Shown here: in pieces, positions 52,230 through 60,419 of the stretch
How the letters are laid out: the number at the start of each line of letters is the position of its first letter
Numbering within the stretch: the stretch's first letter is position 1
Assembly: GCF_008728195.1 (NCBI RefSeq)
Contig: NZ_CP031598.1
Span: forward strand, 558,001 to 622,000
Length of the DNA: 64,000 nt
Reading direction: 5' to 3'
Source of the DNA: Roseovarius indicus
GTDB taxonomy: Bacteria; Pseudomonadota; Alphaproteobacteria; Rhodobacterales; Rhodobacteraceae
The notes under the pieces: generated by a model
What the model was told of the DNA's origin: nothing
Seen by the model: only the letters and a program-made list of their open reading frames with translations
The model's database searches: none
Made by a program: the position numbers and the translations under genes

Positions 52230-53381
52230 TCAGTCGAGTTCGCAGCCGTTCGGCTCGTCGCGGACGGCCTTGATCGTGCCAAGGATCTTCTGGGTCAGGC
52301 CTTCGCCCTCTTTCACCGTCTCGTAGATATAGACGTCGTGGACGATGTTGTTGGTGGCGGCGTCGATCTCGACCGGGCCGCGCGGGCTGTCGAATTTCAG
52401 GCCCCGCAGCGCCTTGGCGATCGAGGCGCGGTCGCTGGCGCCCGAGTCGATGGCGGCCATCAGCGCCTTGGCGGCGTCATAGCCCTGGATGGTGAATTCC
52501 GACGGGGCCTTGCCCTGCGCTTCCTTGTAGGTCGCCACGAAAGCGTTGTTGGTCTCGTTGTCGACGGTCGGGACATAGTGCAATGCCGCGACCACGCCCA
52601 CGGCGGCGTCACCCTCTGCGGCCACGTAAAGCGGCGAGGTCACGAAGCCCGAGCCGTAAAGCGGCAGGTCCTTCGCAAGGTCGAACGAGCCGTATTGCTT
52701 GACGAAGCTGATCGCCTCGCCGCCCGCGTAGAAGACGAACAGCGCCTCGGCGCCCGACGACTTGGCATTGGTCAGGTAGGGGCCGAAATCGCTGGTCTGG
52801 CCGAAGGGCGTGAACTCGCCGCCCAGAACCTCGCCACCGCCTTCGGTGAATTTCTCGGTGAAGGCCTCGACCATCTGGTGGCCGGCGGCATAGTCGGGGG
52901 CCAGGGTGTAGGCCGTCTTGACGCCCTGCTGGGCCAGCCATTCGCCCATGGGGCCCGAAACCTGCCGGTTCGAGAACGACACGCGCGAGATATAGGGCGA
53001 GCAGTTCGCGCCGGTGGCCTCGTCATTGCCGGCGTTTGCCACGATCAGCGGCACTTCCGCCCCGTCGACGAAATCGCGCACCGCGCCGAGCACGCCGGAG
53101 GACACGAGGCCCATGATCACGTCGACCTCGTCTTCCAGCACCAGCTTGCGGGCCTTGGCAAGGCCCACGGGCGGCTTCGCCTCCGTGTCTTCCTTGACCA
53201 TCTCGAATTCGCCCGTGCGCCCGGCCTCCTCCAGCGCCATGTTGAACCCGAGGGTAATCTCGTTTCCAAGCGCTGCGTAGGTGCCCGAATAGGGCAGCAG
53301 CACGCCAACCTTGGTCTGTGCGCTCGCCCCGGTCACGGCAAGCAGTGACGCCGCCGCAGCGGCCATGAACAGTTTCTTCAT
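52230..53381 (-). CDS. ABC transporter substrate-binding protein (aromatic acid type)
   Basis: A 383-residue periplasmic protein of the LivJ/Leu-Ile-Val fold. Signal peptide MKKLFMAAAAASLLAVTGASA, then QTKVGVLLPYSGTYAALGNEITLGFNMALEE. The GTTG... motif of amino-acid receptors is not obvious, and related receptors in box clusters bind benzoate. GGGAGG precedes the ATG at 53381. The gene heads the minus-strand importer operon and shares its promoter region with the benzoate operon. Confidence 0.9.
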   Translation of the reverse strand: MKKLFMAAAAASLLAVTGASAQTKVGVLLPYSGTYAALGNEITLGFNMALEEAGRTGEFEMVKEDTEAKPPVGLAKARKLVLEDEVDVIMGLVSSGVLGAVRDFVDGAEVPLIVANAGNDEATGANCSPYISRVSFSNRQVSGPMGEWLAQQGVKTAYTLAPDYAAGHQMVEAFTEKFTEGGGEVLGGEFTPFGQTSDFGPYLTNAKSSGAEALFVFYAGGEAISFVKQYGSFDLAKDLPLYGSGFVTSPLYVAAEGDAAVGVVAALHYVPTVDNETNNAFVATYKEAQGKAPSEFTIQGYDAAKALMAAIDSGASDRASIAKALRGLKFDSPRGPVEIDAATNNIVHDVYIYETVKEGEGLTQKILGTIKAVRDEPNGCELD

Positions 53382-53440
53382 TGGTATCCTCCCTAGCGAT
53401 AACCTTCCCAAGGGTAAGGGCAGGTATCGATTCCAGTCTA

Positions 53441-53486
53441 TGCACAAAAGTGCAGTCAGTAAAGGTGAATGTTGCAATATTGCGCA
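53441..53486. promoter_or_regulatory. Candidate BoxR operators in the divergent box/importer promoter
   Basis: TGCA-N6-TGCA lies at 53441-53454 and TGCA-N6-CGCA at 53473-53486, in the 172-bp region between the divergent operons. A third TGCA is at 53492. BoxR/BzdR-type regulators are known to bind TGCA repeats of this kind, so the region is a likely target for the boxR product. Confidence 0.6.
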
Positions 53487-53553
53487 ACAAGTGCAGTATA
53501 GGGCCAAATTGCTCAAATCGATTCTGTCGTGGCCAATTCGGGAGGAGGCTCAC

Positions 53554-54021
53554 ATGTCGCAGGAACGTTTCGAGGCGTTGGTCGGGGAGGTTGCGGAGGC
53601 CATCAGGGGCAAGCCGCTCGATTCCGGGCTTGCCGGGTATCTCAACCAGACATGGCCCAAGGAGGGGCCGGCCTTCACCGAACTGCGCGATCTTTGCGCG
53701 GAAGGCGAGCGCGACGGCTGGCTGATGTCGCGCGAGGCGGGTGGCATCCGCTTTGGCCGGGCGGTCAAGCCGGGCGGGGCCGCGGGCGATTTCAGCGTCG
53801 ACGTGGTGCGCATGAAGGATGTGCGCGGGCCGCATCACATTCACCCCACGGGCGAGATCGGGGCGGTCATGGGCCTCGAGGGCCAGCCGCATTTCGATGG
53901 CTTCGCCGAGGGCTGGTATGTCTACGAGCCCGGCACCGACCATCACCCCACTGTCACCGGGGGCGATGCCTACGTGCTCTACCTGCTGCCGCAGGGCGCG
54001 ATCGAGTTTACCGGCAGATAA
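53554..54021 (+). CDS. DUF4863 protein (hydroxylaminobenzoate lyase-like)
   Basis: A 155-residue protein with a compact beta fold. The histidine-rich stretch VRGPHHIHPTGEIGAVM and GTDHHPTVTGGDAYVLYLLPQG could bind a metal as in cupins. The family includes p-hydroxylaminobenzoate lyase and is also seen in benzoate (box) clusters, where its role is not established. GGGAGGAGG lies before the ATG. It is the first gene of the plus-strand operon, 47 bases before the ligase. Confidence 0.78.
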   Translation: MSQERFEALVGEVAEAIRGKPLDSGLAGYLNQTWPKEGPAFTELRDLCAEGERDGWLMSREAGGIRFGRAVKPGGAAGDFSVDVVRMKDVRGPHHIHPTGEIGAVMGLEGQPHFDGFAEGWYVYEPGTDHHPTVTGGDAYVLYLLPQGAIEFTGR

Positions 54022-54068
54022 GCCGGGCACGCCGGGCCGTGCGCCCGGTGACGGGAGGAGGACCCAAC

Positions 54069-55601
54069 ATGAACGATAATGCCGCAGTCTATTTCGTGGA
54101 CCGCCATATCGCGGAAGGCCGCGCCGACAAGGTGGCCTTCCGCGAGGCCGACGGCGCGAAGCGCAGCCTGACCTACGGACAGCTCGCGAGGGAGGCCGCC
54201 CGCTTTGGCGGCGCGCTCGACCGGCACGGCGTGAGGCGCGAGGAGCGCATCGCCATGATCGTGCAGGACCAGATCGAATTCCCGGTGATCTTCTGGGGCG
54301 CGCTCAAGGCCGGCGCCATCCCGGTGCCGCTCAATACCCTGCTGTCGACGCAGGTCTATGACAGCATCCTCTCCGACAGCCGCGCCTCGATCCTGGTGGT
54401 GTCGGAATGCCTGTGGGAGACGGTCGCGCCCATCGTGCAGGACAACCGCTACCTTCGCGCCGTTCTGGTGATCGGCGACGCGCCCGAGGGCACCGAAAGC
54501 TACCAGGCCTTCTGCAAGGACGCCCCCGAGATCGAGACGGTCGAGGCCAGCGCCGACGAGCTGGCCTTCTGGCTCTATTCTTCCGGTTCCACCGGCGCGC
54601 CCAAGGGCGTGCGGCACGTGCATTCCAGCCTGCAGGCCACCGCCGAATGTTTCGGCCGCGACGTGCTGGGCATCACCGAAGACGATACCATTTATTCGGT
54701 GGCCAAGATGTTCTTCGCCTACGGGCTCGGCAACGCGATGTCCTTCCCGATGGCGGTGGGTGCGACCACGGTGATCGCCGCCGGGCGGCCGACGCCGGAC
54801 CTGGTCTTCCACATCATGAAGGAGGAGCGGCCGACGATCTTCTGCGGCGTGCCGACGCTTTATGCCGCGCTGGTCTTCGAGCAGGAGAAGGCGGGCACGC
54901 CGCCCGAGCATTGCATCCGCCTCTGCACCTCGGCCGGCGAGGCGCTGCCGCGCGAGGTGGGCGAGCGGTGGCACCGGCTCTGGAACGCGCATATCGTCGA
55001 TGGCGTCGGCTCGACCGAGATGCTGCACATCTTCCTGTCGAACCGGCCCGACGATATCGTCTACGGCACCTCGGGCACCGCGGTGCCCGGCTACGAGGTG
55101 CGGCTGGTCGACGAGCATGACGAGGACGTGGCCGAGGGCGAGGTGGGCGAGCTTCTGGTGCGCGGCCCGTCGAGCGCCGAGGGCTACTGGAACCGCCGCA
55201 ACAAATCGATGTCGACCTTCGCCGGCCACTGGACCCGCACGGGCGACAAGTACGAACGCACCCCCGAGGGTCGCTATGTCTACTGCGGGCGCACCGACGA
55301 CATGTTCAAGGTCTCGGGCATCTGGGTCAGCCCCTTCGAGGTGGAGCAGACGCTGGTCGAGCATCCTTCAATCCTGGAAGCGGCGGTGATCGGCCGGGCC
55401 GACGATCAGGACCTGATCAAGCCCGCGGCCTACGTCGTGTTGAAGGACGGGGCCGAAAAGGTCGATGCCGACACGCTCAAGGGCTACGTGAAGGACAAGA
55501 TCGGCATGTGGAAATACCCCCGCTGGATCGAGGTGGTCGACGAGTTGCCGAAAACCGCCACCGGAAAGATCCAACGGTTCAAACTGAGGGAGAGCGCGTG
55601 A
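54069..55601 (+). CDS. bclA: Benzoate-CoA ligase
   Basis: A 510-residue ANL ligase that makes benzoyl-CoA from benzoate, ATP and CoA. It has YSSGSTGAPKGVRHVHSS, the DGVGSTEMLHIFLSN motif characteristic of the benzoate/4-hydroxybenzoate subgroup, GRTDDMFKVSGIWVSP and the C-terminal lysine in PKTATGKIQR. GGGAGGAGG precedes the ATG at 54069. It is the entry enzyme for the box pathway. Confidence 0.94.
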   Translation: MNDNAAVYFVDRHIAEGRADKVAFREADGAKRSLTYGQLAREAARFGGALDRHGVRREERIAMIVQDQIEFPVIFWGALKAGAIPVPLNTLLSTQVYDSILSDSRASILVVSECLWETVAPIVQDNRYLRAVLVIGDAPEGTESYQAFCKDAPEIETVEASADELAFWLYSSGSTGAPKGVRHVHSSLQATAECFGRDVLGITEDDTIYSVAKMFFAYGLGNAMSFPMAVGATTVIAAGRPTPDLVFHIMKEERPTIFCGVPTLYAALVFEQEKAGTPPEHCIRLCTSAGEALPREVGERWHRLWNAHIVDGVGSTEMLHIFLSNRPDDIVYGTSGTAVPGYEVRLVDEHDEDVAEGEVGELLVRGPSSAEGYWNRRNKSMSTFAGHWTRTGDKYERTPEGRYVYCGRTDDMFKVSGIWVSPFEVEQTLVEHPSILEAAVIGRADDQDLIKPAAYVVLKDGAEKVDADTLKGYVKDKIGMWKYPRWIEVVDELPKTATGKIQRFKLRESA

Positions 55602-56422
55602 TGAGCATCGACTGGACAACTGGCAAGGGCACGCTGACGGCGGGCGGCAAATCGTTGGAATGGGCCGCGTTCGGCGACGCGCCGGGCGAAAACCCCGTCA
55701 TCGTCATGCTGCACGAGGGGCTGGGCTGTCTCGCCCTCTGGCGCGACTTCCCCGAGCGGGTGGCACAGGCCACGGGTTGCCCCGTCCTTGCGTATTCCCG
55801 CGCGGGTTATGGCCAGTCGGACCCCGCCGACCTGCCCCGGCCACTGGATTACATGACGCGCGAGGCGGTGGATGTTCTGCCCGATGTGCTGGATGCGCTG
55901 GGCGAGGGGCCGGTGATCCTGTTCGGCCATTCCGACGGCGCCACTATCGCCGCCGAATATGCCGGGCGGGTGGAGGATTACCGCGTGCGCGGCCTGATCC
56001 TGATGGCGCCGCATTTCTTCACCGAGGAGATGGGCCTGGCCGAGATCGCCAAGGCGCGGGAGGCGTTTGCCGAGGGGGACATGAAAACCCGCATGGCCAA
56101 GTACCACCGCGACCCCGAGGCCACCTTCCGCGGATGGAACGACGCCTGGCTCGACCCGGGCTTCGAGGCTTGGAACGTGGCCGAGGTGATCGATTACCTG
56201 CGCATCCCCGCGCTGGTGATCCAGGGGCGGGAAGACCAGTACGGCACGCTGGCGCAGGTCGAGGAGGTCGAGACGCGCAGCTATGCGCCGGTCGACGTGG
56301 CCGTGCTCGACGATTGCAGGCATTCGCCGCACATGGACCAGCCCGAGCGGGTGCTCGAAGCGGTGGCCGAGTTCACCGCCCGCCTGACTAGGATCGAAGC
56401 GGCCGAGGTCGAAATCGCGTGA
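55601..56422 (+). CDS. Alpha/beta hydrolase
   Basis: A 273-residue hydrolase. The nucleophile elbow is FGHSDGAT (G-x-S-x-G), the oxyanion region VIVMLHEGLGCLALWRDFP, the acid in QGREDQYGT and the histidine in CRHSPHMDQP. Its ATG shares a base with the ligase stop. Homologues occur in other box clusters; it may hydrolyse a thioester or lactone side product, or release benzoate from an ester. Confidence 0.85.
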   Translation: MSIDWTTGKGTLTAGGKSLEWAAFGDAPGENPVIVMLHEGLGCLALWRDFPERVAQATGCPVLAYSRAGYGQSDPADLPRPLDYMTREAVDVLPDVLDALGEGPVILFGHSDGATIAAEYAGRVEDYRVRGLILMAPHFFTEEMGLAEIAKAREAFAEGDMKTRMAKYHRDPEATFRGWNDAWLDPGFEAWNVAEVIDYLRIPALVIQGREDQYGTLAQVEEVETRSYAPVDVAVLDDCRHSPHMDQPERVLEAVAEFTARLTRIEAAEVEIA

Positions 56423-56432
56423 TGCGCGCGCC

Positions 56433-56873
56433 GTGACCCGTGCCCTGACCCTGCCGCCCCGGCCCTATCTTCCCGGCAAGACCGAGCGCCCCGACGAGGC
56501 GATTTTCGAGCCGCTGAAGGAAGGGTTGGCGCCGGGGATGGCGCCGGAGGATCTGGCGCAAAGTGCGGCCTTCCTCGGCGGGATGCAGGCGTTCGAGCAG
56601 GGCTATTTCTGGGAGGCCCACGAGCTGTGGGAGGCCGTCTGGATGGTCCTGCCCCCCGCCAGCGCCGAGCGCCACCTGCTGCGGGGCGTGATCCAGCTGG
56701 CCAATGGCGGGCTGAAGGCGCGGATGGGGCGCGAGAACGCCGCCCGCCGCATCGCCGGGCTGGCCGACACGGCCCTGCGCGAGGCCTTCCTGCAGGGCCA
56801 GGACAGGTTGATGGGGTTGGGCCCGGAAGACGTGGAGAAGATGAGGAATCGGGCGCGAAATTTTGCATCCTGA
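56433..56873 (+). CDS. DUF309 protein
   Basis: A 146-residue helical protein with the DUF309 motif FLGGMQAFEQGYFWEAHELWEAVWMVLPPASAERHLLRGVIQLANGGLKARMG, which has a histidine-rich putative metal site. A GTG at 56433 is used as start, 10 bases after the hydrolase. It ends the first part of the operon; an AT-rich 178-bp gap with TGCA sites follows. No function is known for the family. Confidence 0.82.
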   Translation: MTRALTLPPRPYLPGKTERPDEAIFEPLKEGLAPGMAPEDLAQSAAFLGGMQAFEQGYFWEAHELWEAVWMVLPPASAERHLLRGVIQLANGGLKARMGRENAARRIAGLADTALREAFLQGQDRLMGLGPEDVEKMRNRARNFAS

Positions 56874-56880
56874 AGGGATA

Positions 56881-57017
56881 TGCAAAATAATGCCAAATAT
56901 GCCATGATTGGCAAGATCACGCCATATGTCTGATAAATAAGGCGCTTTATGGTGCATAATTCCGGGGTTTTTCCGTTTACACGACACGCCCTGAGCACTA
57001 TGATGCATCTTAACGCA
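56881..57017. promoter_or_regulatory. Candidate BoxR operators upstream of boxC
   Basis: TGCA-N6-TGCC at 56881-56894 and TGCA-N6-CGCA at 57004-57017 lie in an AT-rich gap after the DUF309 gene. An internal promoter for boxC-boxB-boxA is likely here. Other TGCA tetramers (about 56863 and 56954) add to the density. Confidence 0.5.
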
Positions 57018-57051
57018 AGACAGGATTGGCCCAAGCCGGGAGGACGCCGCG

Positions 57052-58710
57052 GTGACCAAACTCATAGATTTCCGAACCGACCCGTCGAAATACCGCCACT
57101 GGCGGGTCGATTATGACGGCGACGTCGCCAACCTCTACATGGATGTCGACGAAGACGGCGGCCTGTTCGACGGTTACCAGCTGAAGCTCAATTCCTACGA
57201 CCTCGGCGTCGATATCGAGCTGTCGGATATCGTGCAGCGCATGCGGTTCGAGCACCCCGAGGTGAAGGTCGTTGTCATGCAGTCGGGCAAGGACAAGGTG
57301 TTCTGCGCCGGCGCCAACATCCGCATGCTGGGCGGCGCGGCGCACAGCCACAAGGTCAACTTCTGCAAGTTCACCAACGAGACCCGCAATACGTATGAGG
57401 CGGCCGAGGCGGACTCGGGCCAGAAATACATCGCCGCCGTGAAGGGCTCCTGCGCGGGCGGCGGGTACGAGCTGGCGATTGCCTGCAATCACATCATGCT
57501 GACCGATGACAGCACGTCCTCGGTCGCGCTGCCCGAGGTGCCGCTGCTGGCCGTGCTGCCCGGCACCGGCGGCCTGACCCGCGTCACCGACAAGCGCAAG
57601 GTGCGCCGCGACCTCGCCGACGTGTTCTGCTCGATCGAGGAGGGCGTGCGCGGCAAGCGGGCGAAGGATTGGGATCTCGTCGACGAGGTGATCCCCAACT
57701 CGAAATTCGACGCGACCGTGCAGGAACGCGCCAAGGAGTTCGCCGCGGCCTCGAAGAAGGCCACCGGCACCGGCATCACGCTCGGCCTTATCGACCGCAC
57801 CATCGGCGAGGACGGCTCGCTCAGCTATTCGCTGGTCGAGGTGGAGCTTGACCGAGAGCGCCGCCGCGCCACGATCACGATCAAGGGCCCCGAGGGCGAG
57901 CCGCCCGCCGACGCCGCCGCGCTGGAGGGGCAGGGCGATCAATCCTACCTGCTGAAGCTCGCCCGCGAGCTGGACGACGCCATCCTGCACCTGCGCCTCA
58001 ACGAGGCCGAGCTGGGCCTGCTGATCTTCCGCACCCAGGGCGACCCCGAGGCGGTGCTGGCCCATGAAAAACTGCTGCTCGACAACAAGGACAACTGGCT
58101 CGCCAACGAGATCCTGCAATACTGGAAGCGCGTCCTGAAACGGATCGACGTGACCTCGCGCAGCCTTGTCGCGCTGGTCGAGCACGGCTCCTGCTTTGCC
58201 GGGGTTCTGGCCGAGCTGCTCTGGGCCGTCGACCGCTCCTACATGATGGAGGACGAGTTCGAGGGCGACAACCGCCCCGTCGCCACCGTCACGATGAGCG
58301 ACGGCAATTTCGGCCAATACCCGATGGGCAACGACCTCACCCGCCTCGAAACCCGCTTCCTCGGCCAGCCCGGCCACGTGGCGGAGCTGAAGGCAAAGAC
58401 CGGCGAGCCACTCGAGGCCGAGGACGCCAAGGAGGCGGGCCTCGTGACCTTCGCCTATGACGATATCGACTGGGAGGACGAAATCCGCATCTTCATGGAA
58501 GAGCGCGCCTCGTTCAGCCCGGATGCGATGACGGGGATGGAAGCCAACCTGCGCTTTGCCGGCCCCGAAACGATGGAAACTCGTATCTTCGGGCGACTCA
58601 CCGCCTGGCAGAACTGGATTTTCAACCGTCCGAACGCCGTCGGCGAGGAGGGCGCATTGCAGCGCTACGGAAGCGGCGTTCGCGGCAAGTACAACATGGA
58701 ACGCGTCTGA
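57052..58710 (+). CDS. boxC: Benzoyl-CoA-dihydrodiol lyase (BoxC)
   Basis: A 552-residue crotonase-superfamily enzyme that cleaves 2,3-epoxybenzoyl-CoA to 3,4-dehydroadipyl-CoA semialdehyde and formate. The N-terminal domain has FCAGANIRMLGG and SCAGGGYELAIACNHIMLTD, which form the oxyanion hole; a second crotonase-like domain contains LVEHGSCFAGVLAELLWAVDRSYMM. GGGAGGACG precedes the GTG start. Length is as expected (about 550). Confidence 0.95.
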   Translation: MTKLIDFRTDPSKYRHWRVDYDGDVANLYMDVDEDGGLFDGYQLKLNSYDLGVDIELSDIVQRMRFEHPEVKVVVMQSGKDKVFCAGANIRMLGGAAHSHKVNFCKFTNETRNTYEAAEADSGQKYIAAVKGSCAGGGYELAIACNHIMLTDDSTSSVALPEVPLLAVLPGTGGLTRVTDKRKVRRDLADVFCSIEEGVRGKRAKDWDLVDEVIPNSKFDATVQERAKEFAAASKKATGTGITLGLIDRTIGEDGSLSYSLVEVELDRERRRATITIKGPEGEPPADAAALEGQGDQSYLLKLARELDDAILHLRLNEAELGLLIFRTQGDPEAVLAHEKLLLDNKDNWLANEILQYWKRVLKRIDVTSRSLVALVEHGSCFAGVLAELLWAVDRSYMMEDEFEGDNRPVATVTMSDGNFGQYPMGNDLTRLETRFLGQPGHVAELKAKTGEPLEAEDAKEAGLVTFAYDDIDWEDEIRIFMEERASFSPDAMTGMEANLRFAGPETMETRIFGRLTAWQNWIFNRPNAVGEEGALQRYGSGVRGKYNMERV

Positions 58711-58735
58711 CCGGCGCAACTGGGAGACTTACATC

Positions 58736-60187
58736 ATGCTCGATCTCATCAATGTCAGTTACGACACGCAGATTCCCAACAACGTGAATCTGTCCTCGGA
58801 CAAGCGCGTTCTGAAGGCGCTGGAAAAGTGGCACCCGGGCTATATCAACTGGTGGAACGACCTGATCCCCGACAATTTCCAGCAATCGCTGGTCTACCTG
58901 CGCACCGCCGTCAGCGTCGACCCGAAAGGCTGGGCCAAGTTTGACTACGTCAAGATGCCCGAATACCGCTGGGGCGTGCTGCTGGCCCCGCAGGTCGAAG
59001 ACCGCAAGATCCCCTGCGGCGAACATGCCGGTCAGCCCGCGTGGCAGGAAGTGCCCGGCGAATACCGCAACATGATGAAGCGCCTGATCGTCATCCAGGG
59101 CGATACAGAGCCGGCTTCGGTCGAGCAACAGCGCTTCCTCGCGCTCACCGCGCCGTCGCTCTACGACATGCGCAATCTTTTCCAGGTGAACGTGGAAGAA
59201 GGCCGCCACCTGTGGGCGATGGTCTACCTGCTGCACAAGTATTTCGGCGCCGATGGCCGGGAAGAGGCCGACGACCTGCTGCGCCGGTCCTCGGGGTCCG
59301 AAGAGGCGCCGCGGATGCTCGGCGCGTTCAACGAGGAAACGCCCGACTGGCTGTCGTTCTTCATGTTCACCTACTTCACCGACCGCGACGGCAAGATGCA
59401 GCTGGAAAGCCTTGCGCAGTCGGGCTTCGACCCGCTGTCGCGCACCTGCCGCTTCATGCTGACCGAGGAAGCGCATCACATGTTCGTGGGTGAAACCGGC
59501 GTCGGCCGCACGATCGAGCGCACCTGCCAGGTGATGAAGGAAAACGGCATCGACGACCCCTATGACATCGACAAGATCCGCGCGCTGGGCGTGATCGACC
59601 TGCCGACCGTGCAGAAGAAGCTGAACCTGCACTACACGCTGTCGCTCGACCTCTTCGGTCAGGAAGTGTCGACCAACGCCGCCAATGCGTTCAACGCCGG
59701 CATCAAGGGTCGCTACCACGAGCACCGTATCGACGACGACCACAAGCTCGAGGGCGACACCTATACCGTGTGGGATTTCGAGAACGGGCAGGCGGTGCAG
59801 AAAGAGGTGCCGGCGCTGACCGCCATCAACATGCGCCTGCGCGACGACTACACCCGCGACGCTTCGGGCGGGATCGGCCGGTGGAACAAGATCATCGAGA
59901 AAGCCGGCGTCGATTTCAAGCTCAAGCTGCCGCATGAAAGCTTCAACCGCCAGATCGGCGTCTTCGCCGGGCACAACTTCAACCCCGAGGGCGAGATCGT
60001 GTCGGGCGCCGAGTATGACAAGGGCATGGCCGACTGGCTGCCGACCCATGCCGACGGCGACTTCATCCAGTCGCTGATGGAGCAGGTCACCGAGCCCGGC
60101 AAATACGCCGGCTGGATCGCCCCGCCGAAGGTCGGCATCGACAACAAGCCGGGCGACTTCGAATACGTCAAACTGCACATGGCGTAA
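58736..60187 (+). CDS. boxB: Benzoyl-CoA 2,3-epoxidase, oxygenase subunit (BoxB)
   Basis: A 483-residue non-heme diiron oxygenase that epoxidises benzoyl-CoA with electrons from BoxA. Diiron ligands are probably in VNVEEGRHLWAMVYLL and LTEEAHHMFVGE, each with Glu-x2-His. GGGAGA lies before the ATG at 58736, 25 bases after boxC. A 10-bp stem-loop follows the stop. Confidence 0.95.
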   Translation: MLDLINVSYDTQIPNNVNLSSDKRVLKALEKWHPGYINWWNDLIPDNFQQSLVYLRTAVSVDPKGWAKFDYVKMPEYRWGVLLAPQVEDRKIPCGEHAGQPAWQEVPGEYRNMMKRLIVIQGDTEPASVEQQRFLALTAPSLYDMRNLFQVNVEEGRHLWAMVYLLHKYFGADGREEADDLLRRSSGSEEAPRMLGAFNEETPDWLSFFMFTYFTDRDGKMQLESLAQSGFDPLSRTCRFMLTEEAHHMFVGETGVGRTIERTCQVMKENGIDDPYDIDKIRALGVIDLPTVQKKLNLHYTLSLDLFGQEVSTNAANAFNAGIKGRYHEHRIDDDHKLEGDTYTVWDFENGQAVQKEVPALTAINMRLRDDYTRDASGGIGRWNKIIEKAGVDFKLKLPHESFNRQIGVFAGHNFNPEGEIVSGAEYDKGMADWLPTHADGDFIQSLMEQVTEPGKYAGWIAPPKVGIDNKPGDFEYVKLHMA

Positions 60188-60199
60188 CCCGCCATAAGA

Positions 60200-60225
60200 C
60201 CCCGGCCCCATTTGCGGGGCCGGGG
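60200..60225 (+). promoter_or_regulatory. Stem-loop after boxB
   Basis: CCCCGGCCCC-N6-GGGGCCGGGG, a perfect 10-bp stem with a six-base loop, lies between the boxB stop and the small ferredoxin-like gene. It has no T-run, so it is more likely a 3' stabiliser of the boxC-boxB message than a full terminator. Confidence 0.65.
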
Positions 60226-60248
60226 CCCGCAACCCGAGGGAGGTCACC

Positions 60249-60419
60249 ATGCAAATCAACCGTCATATCGGCCACAAGCCCAACATGAGCGTCCTGGGAG
60301 ACGAACTGGCCTCCCTGCGCGGCAACTGCATCGGCTGTACGGGCTGCAAGGGGCCCTGCGCGGCGCTGCTCGAGGCGCTGGCCCTGCCGGGCTACGTGCT
60401 GAAAGGGGGAGAGGCGTGA
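60249..60419 (+). CDS. 56-residue Cx2Cx2Cx3C protein between boxB and boxA
   Basis: A small protein, not found by a 60-codon cut-off. Residues 27-37 read C-IG-C-TG-C-KGP-C, the spacing of a 4Fe-4S ferredoxin half-motif. It starts at ATG 60249 after GAGGGAGGTC, and its TGA overlaps the boxA GTG start by four bases (GTGA), so translation of the two is coupled. The rest is a short helix (SVLGDELASLR) and a hydrophobic tail. An electron-transfer or cluster-delivery role for BoxA/BoxB is inferred. Confidence 0.85.
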   Translation: MQINRHIGHKPNMSVLGDELASLRGNCIGCTGCKGPCAALLEALALPGYVLKGGEA

